From Saprospiraceae bacterium (GTDB taxonomy: Bacteria; Bacteroidota; Bacteroidia; Chitinophagales; Saprospiraceae), in assembly GCA_022844565.1 (NCBI GenBank), contig JALHLK010000011.1:85627-149626 (forward strand): a DNA stretch of 64,000 bases, given 5' to 3'. Shown here one piece after another: positions 1-8,408 of the stretch (the first letter of the stretch is position 1; the number at the start of each line of letters is the position of its first letter). The notes beneath the pieces are model-generated. The model did no database searches. It was given only the letters and a program-made list of their open reading frames with translations, and was not told the origin of the DNA. A program made the translations under genes and the position numbers.

Positions 1-2668
1 GCTGTGCTATAATTTTTTCGTGCAATATTTTTTTCTCTGCATCTGCATTTGCCAAGGCGAGCTTTCTTATTTCTGTAACATCTGCCACGGCAAGCAAAAT
101 TAATTCTTCATGATTGGCTTTCTGGATAATACGGCTTGCATTAAGTAACATTATTTTTTCGCCAATGAAAGGGAAGTTGTGAACAATTTCAAAATCGTGG
201 AAGTGGGTATTTCTTGGAAGGATGTTCTCGAGTAGCTCTTTCAGAAGTCGAATGTTCCATTGCTTATTTCCCAAATCATACAATAGCTCCCCTTCTGTTT
301 CTTCTTCTTTAACTTTAAATTTTTCATAAAAAGCTTTGTTGGCAGATTTTACACGCAGTTTTTTATCCAGCACAATCATAGGTTCGTGTAAGGTAGAAAG
401 CAGGGCCACAGAATAATCATAGGATTCATTGAGCAGGTCGTTTCGGGTTTGCAGTTCTTGATTGGTAGTAGTGAGTTCTTCGTTGGCAGATTCTATTTCT
501 TCTTTTGAAGTTTCCAGTTCTTCATTTAAGGTTTGTAATTCTTCGTTGCTTGAGACTACTTCTTCATTGGCACTTTGCAATTCTTCGGTAAAAGCTTCAT
601 GCTCTTGTGAAAGGGCAATTGCATCAGCATAGGCTAAGGCTAATTCTTCTTCTAATTTTTTAATCCTGCGGTCTTTTGCAAGTGAATTGGTCTTTCCGCC
701 TGAAGTATGGCTCACATACATTTCCGTTTGCTCTTGTTCGGTAAAGAGAATAAGAAGTAAGTCTTCGTCCGATTGTATTTTAAGGGGAACAATTTCCAAA
801 CTAATTATTTTTACTTCTGAATTTATTCTCAATTCAATTCCGCTTTTTCGAATGCGCTGTTTTGTTTTTATAACTTTTGAAATGCCATTACGCAATTCAA
901 AAGCAATTTCGGGTCGAGCCATTTTTAATATATTAAAGGTGGCCTTGCCTTTGGGGTGGGTAAGGAATAAATCAGTGGTGCCGCGAAACTGAATGATTTC
1001 CAATTGGAGATTAATCACCACACTTGCTGGCATAAATTCTGTTATAAGTACAGCGTCAATGGCGTTGTCAAGTCCATTATGAGTAACAACCCTGTTGGCA
1101 ATCGGGGTTTGTTTTATTTGGTTTTTATAGGTTACTGGAATATTGTTTTCTGTTAGCGTTTGCTGTACAAAACGCTGTGATAATTGAGGTAGAGAGCGGG
1201 TGCTTGAATTTTTTCTTAAAAATATTTTATACTTTTCAATAGCACTCTTAAAAAGATTGGCTGACTGCGTAATGTTTTCTGATTTTCCAAGCATTAAAAA
1301 GCCACCATCATTTAAGGCATAGTGAAAAGCATTAATCGCTTTTTTTTGCGCTGCATTGTCTAAGTAAATAAAGAGGTTACAGCAACTTATAAAATCGAGT
1401 CGAGAAAAAGGTGGGTCTTGTAAAATATTGTGGGTAGCAAACACGCACATGTCGCGCACAGCTTTATTTACCCGAAATCCATCGATCGATTTATTGAAGA
1501 ATCGTTGAAGGCGTTTTGGCGAAACGGTTTCCATTTCTTGCTTTGTGTAAGTGCCAATGCGAGCTCTGATGATGGCTTGCTCGCTAAGGTCCGTTGCGAA
1601 AATTTGAACAGGAATGTTCGTTGTTTTGCTTTCTTGAATTTCGAGCAAAATCATGGCAATGGAATAAGCTTCTTCGCCTGTGGCACAAGCAGGAACCCAT
1701 ATACGCAATGACTCGCCTGGCTTTTTTCCTAAAAGTAACTTAGGAAAAAGATGATCTTTCAAATATTTATGCGTGTCTGTATCGCGAAAAAAACTGGTTA
1801 CATTAATCAGTAAATCTTGATAAAGAATGTCTATTTCTTCCTTTTTTTGTGAAAGTAGCTTTGCATAGTCTTTGAGTTGCGTTATCTTATACAGCAACAT
1901 TCTACGAATGATGCGCCTCTTGATGGTATTCATTTTGTAGGCGCTAAAATCAACACCTGTGGCTTTGTGTAATTGGCTAAGAATACTTTTTAAATCGGGG
2001 TTGTTGTTTTCAATTAAATCTTCTTCTCCGTTTTTTATTTCATTGGTTTTGAGAAATGGATGTTTACTGAGTCTCGACAGTTCGAGAGCAATTTCCTTTG
2101 GTGATAATATAAAGTCAACCACACCCAAAGCAATAGCGGAGTGGGGCATACTTGTGAATTTTGCCGTGTCGTCCTGAACAAAAGTTAATCCACCATTTTG
2201 CTTAATATCTTTCATACCTTGTGTACCGTCGCTTGCGCTGCCACTAAGTATAATGCCGATCACTCTTTCTTTTTGCGCTGCAGCCAATGAAGAGAAAAGT
2301 ATGTCAATGGAAATTGCGGTACTGCTTTCTGAACGGGGAATTAATTTTATATGGCCGTCTGTTACTTCAATTCCTTGGTTATAAGGAATAACAAAAATAT
2401 TATTGGGTTTAATTTTATCCATGTCATCAATCTCCTGCACTGCCATGGTTGTCTTCTTACTCAAAATTTCAGTCAACATGCTTTTATGGTCTGGGCTAAG
2501 GTGCTGCACATATATAAAAGCCATACCTGTATCAGCTGGTAAATATTTTAACAACTCCATCATAGCTTCTAATCCACCTGCTGATGCACCAATGGCTACT
2601 ACAGGAAAAGAATTTTCTTTCACGTCGGTCTTTGTAGAAGATTTATTTTGGGGGGAAGTTGTTTTCAT
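1..2668 (-). CDS. CheB-CheR-PAS chemotaxis-type sensor protein, partial (C-terminus off the window)
   Basis: This protein fuses a CheB methylesterase and a CheR methyltransferase, a hybrid found in two-component sensors. The frame opens at an ATG at 2668 and stays open to the window edge (889 codons seen). CheB shows the catalytic triad: Ser29 in GASAGG, His56 in QHLSPD, Asp147 in SASDGTQG. CheR follows at about 220-490, with TSFFRD and a SAM-binding ACATGEEAYS motif. Next come a PAS-like part, a Glu-rich coiled coil near 640-720 (SANEEVVSSNEELQTLNEEL) and a second PAS domain. A histidine kinase probably follows outside the window. Odd: the CheR signature normally read as CRN is CCN here (Cys430, codon 1379-1381). 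Family assignment is firm; the ligand is unknown. Confidence 0.93.
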   Translation of the reverse strand, partial: MKTTSPQNKSSTKTDVKENSFPVVAIGASAGGLEAMMELLKYLPADTGMAFIYVQHLSPDHKSMLTEILSKKTTMAVQEIDDMDKIKPNNIFVIPYNQGIEVTDGHIKLIPRSESSTAISIDILFSSLAAAQKERVIGIILSGSASDGTQGMKDIKQNGGLTFVQDDTAKFTSMPHSAIALGVVDFILSPKEIALELSRLSKHPFLKTNEIKNGEEDLIENNNPDLKSILSQLHKATGVDFSAYKMNTIKRRIIRRMLLYKITQLKDYAKLLSQKKEEIDILYQDLLINVTSFFRDTDTHKYLKDHLFPKLLLGKKPGESLRIWVPACATGEEAYSIAMILLEIQESKTTNIPVQIFATDLSEQAIIRARIGTYTKQEMETVSPKRLQRFFNKSIDGFRVNKAVRDMCVFATHNILQDPPFSRLDFISCCNLFIYLDNAAQKKAINAFHYALNDGGFLMLGKSENITQSANLFKSAIEKYKIFLRKNSSTRSLPQLSQRFVQQTLTENNIPVTYKNQIKQTPIANRVVTHNGLDNAIDAVLITEFMPASVVINLQLEIIQFRGTTDLFLTHPKGKATFNILKMARPEIAFELRNGISKVIKTKQRIRKSGIELRINSEVKIISLEIVPLKIQSDEDLLLILFTEQEQTEMYVSHTSGGKTNSLAKDRRIKKLEEELALAYADAIALSQEHEAFTEELQSANEEVVSSNEELQTLNEELETSKEEIESANEELTTTNQELQTRNDLLNESYDYSVALLSTLHEPMIVLDKKLRVKSANKAFYEKFKVKEEETEGELLYDLGNKQWNIRLLKELLENILPRNTHFHDFEIVHNFPFIGEKIMLLNASRIIQKANHEELILLAVADVTEIRKLALANADAEKKILHEKIIAQ

Positions 2669-2984
2669 ATTGAAATAAGTTTTTTTAAATTATCTGAAAT
2701 CATTTTGCAAAGTAAGGTGAATATGGCTTGCCCGAAATCGCAATACTATTCCTTTTTTATCTGTCAGGTTGTTTGCTCTATGTCACCAAAGTATGACCGC
2801 TAATGGCAGTTTGTCAATAAACTACCATATCTATTTCAAATGTAGGTAAAAACGATTGATTTACAGCCTTTCTGAGCATCTTTTATTTTGGAAGGGAGAA
2901 AATAGGTTGTAAAAGAAAGTGTCTTATTTTTGTAGCTATAAGAAGGGTGGGACGTTTAATACAAAACTTGATTTAAAAAACGAA

Positions 2985-3054
2985 TGTTTGGTTAAACACA
3001 AATGCGTCAGCCGAGCATTAAGACGATCTTTTTGCCGAACCTGTTTTATGCTGG
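2985..3054. repeat. Partial copy of the attC-like intergenic repeat family
   Basis: The stretch TGGTTAAACACAAATGCGTC...CCGAGCATTAAGACG...TTTTTGCCGAACC...ATGCTGG aligns well with the right half of the repeats at 35528-35660 and 44179-44320. It lacks a clear left arm, so it looks like a degenerate half-copy. It is the only recognisable item in the 616 bases between the CheB-CheR gene and the next gene; the rest (2669-2984, 3055-3284) shows nothing I can name. Confidence 0.5.
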
Positions 3055-3284
3055 CATATTTTTTATTTTCGTTTATCCTTTTCTTTATATCTGTCTGGTG
3101 TTATAGTCCATATTAGTTGAAAAACAAGAGCACCAATGAATGTCCAAAGAATATCGTTCCAGTCAAAGTACAATTTTTTTGAGTTTGTTTGAATACATTC
3201 CCGTAATCTGGGTTACAGCTTGCTAGTGTTAGTGGTATGTGCACATTTTTTAATTGTTGGATAGTTTATTGTCATTTTACCTAA

Positions 3285-3689
3285 TTAGTTTTCTGTAATA
3301 TTGTCATTGGTTTTTTTGCGTTTTATTGCATATCTAATTTGAATTATTGCTCCTCCTAATGCCCCGATAGTTAGATATGGAACTGCCTGAATAAACCTCT
3401 CTGGTATAAATGGTAAGTATTCCTGTAAAAATGTCTTTGAGTAAGAGGAAGTTGGATCAGCGTTTAATCTTATTTCTTTTTCCCATTCAGTGAATATACA
3501 ACTTCCTGTGACCAACAATGAAATGATTTGTCCAAAAGAGCAGACAATGAATGCCCATGCAAAATAATCTTTTTTGTGAAATTTTTTAAATCTTCCGGTA
3601 AAGAGAGCAACACCTCCAGCTACTGTAATTCCTACTACGATCATATGCAGAACCAAAAGGCCGTTTGCCAACCATATTTTTTGTATCAT
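3285..3689 (-). CDS. DUF2784-like small membrane protein
   Basis: A 134-residue integral membrane protein with three to four predicted helices (about 8-30, 42-65, 103-122). The order of features matches the DUF2784 family: an N-terminal LLVLHMIVVG helix, a conserved Cys-containing loop (GSCIFTEWEKEIR, about 62-74), a Tyr/Pro-rich stretch and a final helix. The family has no established biochemical role. The gene is followed by 36 bases and then the unrelated membrane gene ending at 3726, so it may be the last gene of the 3285-5038 run. Start chosen at the first ATG; no upstream alternative. Confidence 0.6.
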   Translation of the reverse strand: MIQKIWLANGLLVLHMIVVGITVAGGVALFTGRFKKFHKKDYFAWAFIVCSFGQIISLLVTGSCIFTEWEKEIRLNADPTSSYSKTFLQEYLPFIPERFIQAVPYLTIGALGGAIIQIRYAIKRKKTNDNITEN

Positions 3690-3725
3690 TTCAAATTCTT
3701 TAATTGTTTCATGTTCTTATTGCCG

Positions 3726-4394
3726 CTAATGTACTGTCGTTTTTGTTTTCATTTTGTCATAAAGTGCTTCAATCGCTTTTTTACTTTCCATTAATTTACC
3801 CCCTGATATTTTTGCATTTTTCACATTCCATATCTTGGGAATTGATGGCTTTCCTTGCGCAATAGAATACATCCAAAATAAGTCAATAAAATTTACGAAT
3901 AAGTTTAATCTATAAAATAATGATGGATTTTCAGCATCAAACCCCATTTTGTGTAATGTCCTGTTGTTGAAAAAATAGGATGTACCTACAATATTCACAG
4001 TTTCAGGAACACTTTTATTCTCAATTAAGTGGATTAAGTTTAATAACCCTTCCAATTGATAAACCAACAACTTATTTCTGATTTCAATTCCAGCCTTATA
4101 TTTGCTCATTACAAAAAGGTAATCAAAACTCCCACCAATGTGCAAATCAATTTGTTTGTCATTCGCCATATATCCGAGTAACATAGGTGAGTAGTATTTA
4201 TAAATACCGACAAGTGTAAAAAAGGGGGTGGCTGCAAATTGCCCAATGGGAACATAAACCAGGAATAGCAAATAAAACAAAGGTTGTGAGTACCCTTGTT
4301 CAATAATATAAAATGCTGGCAAAAATCCTACTATCAAGAGTAAGATAGCTTCAACCCATTGCATTGCCTTTGGTTGTTTATAAAAGTCATTCAT
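3726..4394 (-). CDS. Hypothetical membrane protein
   Basis: A 222-residue protein I do not recognise. The N-terminal third holds two or three hydrophobic helices (about 12-32, 38-68). The rest is soluble, basic and Tyr/Leu-rich, ending in a short Lys-rich tail. Its ATG overlaps the stop of the DUF3267-type gene by four bases (ATGA at 4391-4394), so the two are almost certainly co-translated. By position it may be a partner of that putative zinc peptidase. There are no catalytic motifs to base a function on. Confidence 0.6.
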   Translation of the reverse strand: MNDFYKQPKAMQWVEAILLLIVGFLPAFYIIEQGYSQPLFYLLFLVYVPIGQFAATPFFTLVGIYKYYSPMLLGYMANDKQIDLHIGGSFDYLFVMSKYKAGIEIRNKLLVYQLEGLLNLIHLIENKSVPETVNIVGTSYFFNNRTLHKMGFDAENPSLFYRLNLFVNFIDLFWMYSIAQGKPSIPKIWNVKNAKISGGKLMESKKAIEALYDKMKTKTTVH

Positions 4395-5038
4395 TTTTGT
4401 TGAGTTGTTTTTGTTTCGTCAATTTGTTCAAAGAAGTAGGAAATCTTGTTTTCTACATCATCATAAGTTACTACCTGTCTATTTTTATGAAACTCAAAGT
4501 AACTTAGTAGTCCGAAGTCTCCCGAACACATTGCCGTATGTGCCAATAAAGTTCCAATAATCGTGAGAGTCCAATTTGAATTGGTTATAAAAAATAGTAC
4601 GGTCAGAATTGCTGTTATGATTAGAAAAGGTGCAAGAGCCACGACTTCAAATTCTTTTTTGTTCACTACAAATTTATCCGCAAGAGCCATAAAGTAAAAT
4701 TTTTTCAAGTTTGCATCATAGGAAGTCTGTGTCGCACCTTGTGATTTGTATGCTAAAACATGTATGTATTCGTGTAATGGCAATAAAACAAGTGCAAATG
4801 CAAGCCCGTAGGAAAAATATGTGAAACGACTACCAAAGGAGTATTCTGGTAAACGGTAACCTTCTATAAAGTAATATCCCGCCAGTCCAAATACTATGAT
4901 GTTGCATAAATAATAGATTACTGAATACCTTGTTCTTTTCTTCATATAGGTCTGAATAAAAGGAACTAATTCTTTATGTCCTAAACTGTCTATAAGAACA
5001 TAGCCGTTTTCAGATAATTCTTCTGGTTTAATTTTCAT
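4391..5038 (-). CDS. DUF3267-like putative zincin metalloprotease, membrane bound
   Basis: A 215-residue membrane protein with an HEYIH motif (His89-Glu90-x-x-His93), the HExxH zinc-binding and catalytic signature. It sits at the end of a hydrophobic helix after an LLPL run, as in DUF3267 (putative intramembrane or membrane-anchored zincin peptidases). Helices are predicted at about 42-60, 75-95, 130-150 and 155-172. A third zinc ligand is not obvious. It heads an apparent two- or three-gene operon with the overlapping gene ending at 3726. Substrate unknown. Confidence is good for the family and low for actual proteolysis. Confidence 0.7.
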   Translation of the reverse strand: MKIKPEELSENGYVLIDSLGHKELVPFIQTYMKKRTRYSVIYYLCNIIVFGLAGYYFIEGYRLPEYSFGSRFTYFSYGLAFALVLLPLHEYIHVLAYKSQGATQTSYDANLKKFYFMALADKFVVNKKEFEVVALAPFLIITAILTVLFFITNSNWTLTIIGTLLAHTAMCSGDFGLLSYFEFHKNRQVVTYDDVENKISYFFEQIDETKTTQQK

Positions 5039-5143
5039 TGTCTGATTATTGATTTAAAATACTAATTAAAGAAAAAAACTTCTGACATATATTTTACTTT
5101 GAAGCAGTAGTTGTCAAATAATTTGGATTCTAGGTGGCTTTAT

Positions 5144-5629
5144 TTATGCGACGATAATGGCAGATGTATCACCTTTGTTAAATAAGAGCAATAAAAAAGC
5201 GGCTGCTCCATGACATTCGGTATATTTTCCAACTATAACCCAATTTTCTTTGCGGGATCTTTTCTCATAGATTAATCCATCAACATATTTTCCTATAACT
5301 TTCCATTTATCTTTTCCCGGACGTTTTTGATAGATCAATCCTTCATTGTATTTGCCAACAATTTTCCATTTATCCTTTCCCGAACGTTTTTGATAAATCA
5401 AATTTTCATCGCATTTTCCGACCATAGCCCATTTTTTTTTGCCATTTCTTTTTTCAAAGATTAAACTACTGTCACACTTTCCAATTAAACTCCAATTATC
5501 AACCCCTTTTCGTTTTTTAAATATTTCGAATTGATTATATGTCGCTGTTTCAGGTGGTTGAGCCGATACTATATAAGTGCATGTCCATGCTAATATGAGC
5601 AGGAAAGGCAATGATTTCAACTTTTTCAT
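5144..5629 (-). CDS. Secreted protein of five tandem 21-residue repeats
   Basis: A 161-residue protein with a clear Sec signal peptide (hydrophobic 7-22, cleavage near SAQ|PP). The mature part is almost entirely five tandem 21-residue units of pattern hIaaKRxGKxxWxhhGKxxxx, for example LIYQKRSGKDKWKIVGKYNE and its neighbours. Each unit is basic, has one invariant Trp and a Gly-Lys turn, and looks like a two-strand beta meander. The C-terminus ends in a short hydrophobic run (AAAFLLLLF). The middle units are most alike, suggesting recent duplication of a 63 bp unit. I recognise no family. It lies alone between the DUF3267 run and the sigma-factor operon. Confidence 0.7.
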   Translation of the reverse strand: MKKLKSLPFLLILAWTCTYIVSAQPPETATYNQFEIFKKRKGVDNWSLIGKCDSSLIFEKRNGKKKWAMVGKCDENLIYQKRSGKDKWKIVGKYNEGLIYQKRPGKDKWKVIGKYVDGLIYEKRSRKENWVIVGKYTECHGAAAFLLLLFNKGDTSAIIVA

Positions 5630-5704
5630 TTTGATATTTTTTTAATGTTTACCAATTTGTCGCAAAAAAAGTCAAAGAATTACATAAGTTTGAAAAAAAA
5701 TAAT

Positions 5705-6322
5705 TTAGCCTTGTAATTCACCTAAAATAGAACGTAGGCGAGTAAGGTGACTTCCGTAAAGCTTTTTGAGATACCATTTCATTACGAAATTACATAAAAA
5801 AGCGATCGGTACAAGTATTGTGGTAAGCGTAATCCACAACCGTATGTCTGAAATAATTTGAATTAGGTCCCTTTCACTTGAGGCATTAAACCCAGCAAAA
5901 GCTCCTATAAATAGGGCAAATGGAATCAAAATATTATATCCCCATCGGTAGAACCAAAGGAATTTTTCAAATTGAATAATCAGGTCGGTGAGGGTTTCTT
6001 TGATGGGCTTACTTTCAATATTCAAATTTTTGAGTAACGAAAGTTTTTTGTAATAGTAATATCCAAAACCACAACTTAAGAAAGCTGCGATCATTGAAAT
6101 TTGTCGCACAGAATCGTCTGTAGTTGTAAATCCGACTACCATACATACTACAAGAAATAAAACGGTAGACCACAATTCAAAAAGAACACTTCTTTTTAAT
6201 GAATCAACGGAATTGGTTGCTTTACTGCTTATCATAGCAAGCAATTCATCAGCACTCAACAACTTGGTTGCAGTTTGTTGTGACTGTTGCTTCCATGCTC
6301 CTTTTAAATCGTCTAGTTCCAT
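5705..6322 (-). CDS. Membrane partner protein of the ECF sigma factor
   Basis: A 205-residue protein opening with MELDDLKGAWKQQ, the hallmark start of a Bacteroidota membrane family usually encoded next to ECF sigma factors. A soluble N-terminus of about 45 residues is followed by four helices in two pairs (about 46-66, 70-90, 125-146, 160-182). Its ATG overlaps the last base of the sigma gene stop, so the two are translationally coupled. An anti-sigma or regulatory role is inferred from linkage; no ZAS or RskA motif is visible. Confidence 0.7.
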   Translation of the reverse strand: MELDDLKGAWKQQSQQTATKLLSADELLAMISSKATNSVDSLKRSVLFELWSTVLFLVVCMVVGFTTTDDSVRQISMIAAFLSCGFGYYYYKKLSLLKNLNIESKPIKETLTDLIIQFEKFLWFYRWGYNILIPFALFIGAFAGFNASSERDLIQIISDIRLWITLTTILVPIAFLCNFVMKWYLKKLYGSHLTRLRSILGELQG

Positions 6323-6822
6323 TATGCTTTCATTATTTTTTTTAATTTTTCTCTAATACGATTCATTTTTACCCTAACATTGTTTTGTGTGATGCCTAAT
6401 GTTTCAGCAATTTCTTCATACGGGATCTCATCTAAATAAAGCATTATCATTGCCTTTTCAATTTCGCTAAGTTGATTAATCGCATTTTCCAACATTTGAA
6501 ACTGTTCTCTTCTTGATGCCGATTCATTGTCATCTGCAATTTGAAATTTCTGATTGTCAAGGTCAGTTGATTCAGGAGTGCGACTCGTTTTACGGATAGA
6601 AGAAATGGCAGTGTTTAATGCAATGCGATAAATCCACGTGGTAATTTTGGCTTGTCCTTTGAATGATGGGAAGGCACGCCATAACTGTAGCACAATTTCC
6701 TGAAACAAATCCTTTCGGTTTTCATCATTCCGCTCATATATAAAACTTACTTTATGTATCAATCCCTGATGCTCGTTAATGAGTTTCACAAAATCTTTTT
6801 CTGTATTTCTCTTTTCCATCAT
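6322..6822 (-). CDS. ECF-type RNA polymerase sigma factor
   Basis: A 166-residue sigma-70 family protein of extracytoplasmic-function type. Region 2 spans about 10-85, with DLFQEIVLQLWRAFPSF and the ITTWIYRIALNTA core-binding/-10 recognition helix. Region 4 spans about 105-160, with the YEEIAETLGITQNNVRVKMN helix-turn-helix for -35 recognition. It is the first gene of a two-gene operon with the membrane partner. A degenerate copy of the 5'-flank repeat lies upstream (6981 onward). Regulon unknown. Confidence 0.93.
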   Translation of the reverse strand: MMEKRNTEKDFVKLINEHQGLIHKVSFIYERNDENRKDLFQEIVLQLWRAFPSFKGQAKITTWIYRIALNTAISSIRKTSRTPESTDLDNQKFQIADDNESASRREQFQMLENAINQLSEIEKAMIMLYLDEIPYEEIAETLGITQNNVRVKMNRIREKLKKIMKA

Positions 6823-6980
6823 TAGTCGTCAGAAACTTGATAGAATTACAAAAGAATTAAAATGACTTTCTAAGCGCAGAATTATAGGCATGGCTTTTTA
6901 TTTATAAAAGTCTTATAATTTTTTGTGTTTTCGGATTGTTTATAAGAGTCATGCATTCTTTTGAGTCTTTTAAATGCTGT

Positions 6981-7160
6981 ACAACACTATGGAAAGTTGA
7001 CTGAAGACTATTCAATTCCAATAGACAGCGCTAGTTTTATTTTCTCACTTTGATAAATTATAAAGAGTTAAATGTACAGTTTTTTTTCATTTCATAATTT
7101 TTTTGGGAGTTAAAATTATGTAAGAATTAGATTTAATAGCATTTAGCTGTTGGTTTTGTA
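6981..7160. repeat. 5'-flank repeat family, degenerate copy, with its distal half
   Basis: ACAACACTATGGAAAGTTGAC at 6981-7000 matches the start of the better copies at 14461, 36876 and 38281. The distal part (TGTACAGTTTTTTTTC, then GGGAGTTAAAATTATGTAAG and TTAGATTTAATAGCATTTAG, to about 7160) matches 14570-14660 and 38466-38555 closely. As in the other copies it lies upstream of a minus-strand gene, here the sigma factor. The stem palindromes are mostly lost. Confidence 0.55.
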
Positions 7161-7168
7161 CACGACAG

Positions 7169-7366
7169 GTTATACCGATGATGACTTCAATATAGTCCAA
7201 TCTTCGCTCGATCAAATTGCACTATTTTCAATCTATACCGATGATGTTTTCAATCTAATACAATTATCGCACACTCAAATTGTACTATTTTCAAGCTATC
7301 ACGGTATGATATCATCTCGGTATAAACCAAACTAAAATTATAAAATAGTTTGGACTATTTTATAAT
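7169..7366. repeat. Two 63 bp tandem repeats inside an inverted repeat, followed by a strong hairpin
   Basis: Units 7171-7233 and 7234-7296 are 63 bp direct repeats, both starting TATACCGATGATG and ending ACTATTTTCAA. They lie between GGTTATACCGATGAT (7169-7183) and the near-inverse ATCATCTCGGTATAAACC (7311-7328). Next comes a perfect 13 bp hairpin, ATTATAAAATAGT / ACTATTTTATAAT, with a TTGG loop (7337-7366). An open frame of 61 codons crosses the repeats (7150-7335 plus) only because 63 is divisible by three; I do not call it a gene. It may be a decayed MITE or a regulatory array. Confidence 0.75.
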
Positions 7367-7374
7367 AAGTCTTG

Positions 7375-7553
7375 GTATAATCACATTTATTGATTTCTCA
7401 ATTTCTGAATTTTTACATATTTAGTCTATTACTGCAAAAAATTGCTTATAATATTTATTCGCTTGCTTTTTTCGACCAATTTTCAATAGTATAGTGCCAA
7501 ATGTCATCTAAATCATTCAGCGCTAGGCGATTTATTTTAAAGCTATACTTCAT
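7375..7553 (-). pseudogene. ParE/RelE-type toxin remnant, frameshifted
   Basis: From the ATG at 7553 the minus strand reads MKYSFKINRLALNDLDDIWH then YTIENWSKK, typical of the N-terminus of ParE toxins of type II toxin-antitoxin systems (DNA-gyrase inhibitors in characterised members). One extra A in an A-run then shifts the frame. The continuing frame reads KQANKYYKQFFAVID, a stop, then ICKNSEIEKSIN, also ParE-like. The start overlaps the end of the ParD-like remnant in the usual antitoxin-toxin order. Two lesions make it non-functional as sequenced. Confidence 0.65.
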
Positions 7554-7720
7554 TTTTTTAAACGTTGATTAAGCTTTTCAAGATGCTTTATTGGGTCAAA
7601 AATTTTAAGATATCCACTTCGTTATCCAGCTTCAATGGTTTTGTGTAAGATTTTAATTTTTTGTTCTCATTCATCAATAAGTCTTAAACCTGCTCGTCAA
7701 TTTTTTCTAAGGGCTTTTAG
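7550..7720 (-). pseudogene. ParD-type antitoxin remnant, with internal stops
   Basis: Read on the minus strand in one frame, this gives RAGLRLIDE, a stop, EQKIKILHKTIEAG, a stop, then RSGYLKIFDPIKHLEKLNQR. This matches the C-terminal half of ParD/CopG-type antitoxins (RAGLRLLEE ... ALEEGEKSG ... FDPKKHLE). The N-terminal ribbon-helix-helix part is missing or too degraded. The TGA end (7550-7552) overlaps the ATG of the ParE remnant, the standard translational coupling. Three in-frame stops in all show long inactivity. Confidence 0.6.
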
Positions 7721-7726
7721 GGATTG

Positions 7727-8284
7727 TTATTTTTCTAACCCCGAATACTTTTTATAAATAGCTCGGTAACCCAATAGTCGTCCAATAGGGGCAATAGTAT
7801 TCATTAATATTTTTTGCACTCCAATCGGAATGTCCGCAAGATATGATTTACTATCAAGATATTTAAGTGAAACTAACTCTTGAACTAAACCATATTTTCC
7901 ATTTTTACTTTTTCCGTCAGCAGCAAGTCCTACTAAGTTTTCTATCAAATAATCAAAGTCTAATGCTGGTGTTACGGAATGAATATAGATTACCGCATCA
8001 TTTTCATCATTGTAATGATTGTGGGGTATATTCTTAGGAAATGTTATTTTTTCTCCTGCGGAAATTTTCTTTGTTTGTCCTTCAAAAAAAATAGTCAATT
8101 GCCCTGAAATAACTTCGAAGGTTTCGTCTTGCAGAACATGTAGGTGTTTGGGAACAAGTTGTCCTTTACCTTTAATAGCTGCTTTCATAGTAACTCGTTC
8201 TCCGTTAGTGTCTTTGGCAGTTTCCAAAAACTCATATGAATCCCCATTTGTTGGGTTAGTAATAGTTTGTCCTTTTGTTGGCAT
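7727..8284 (-). CDS. Cupin-domain protein
   Basis: A 185-residue cytosolic protein with one cupin_2 barrel at about 30-105: KHLHVLQDETFEVISG supplies cupin motif 1 (two His and a Glu as metal ligands), and FPKNIPHNHYN supplies motif 2 (His). The C-terminal 75 residues are helical, ending in RLLGYRAIYKKYSG. The same two-part layout occurs in the cupin gene at 43111. Substrate unknown; such proteins are often dioxygenase-like or small-molecule binding. It stands alone, with decayed ParDE genes downstream. Confidence 0.8.
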   Translation of the reverse strand: MPTKGQTITNPTNGDSYEFLETAKDTNGERVTMKAAIKGKGQLVPKHLHVLQDETFEVISGQLTIFFEGQTKKISAGEKITFPKNIPHNHYNDENDAVIYIHSVTPALDFDYLIENLVGLAADGKSKNGKYGLVQELVSLKYLDSKSYLADIPIGVQKILMNTIAPIGRLLGYRAIYKKYSGLEK

Positions 8285-8408
8285 ACTTTTTATATTTAAT
8301 TTATTGTTTTAGTTAGTCAATATCATTGCCAAGAACTCATAAGAATTTCTATAAGCCCCGCACAAAAGTAAAAGATTTCTTCAACTTTTAAAACGACTTG
8401 TAGATATT

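Noticed and set aside
687..2678. Several plus-strand open frames opposite the CheB-CheR gene
   Set aside because: All lie antisense to a continuous minus-strand frame with conserved catalytic motifs and show no family features.
7150..7335. 61-codon plus-strand frame across the 63 bp tandem repeats
   Set aside because: It is open because the repeat length is divisible by three; no ribosome-binding site or family match.
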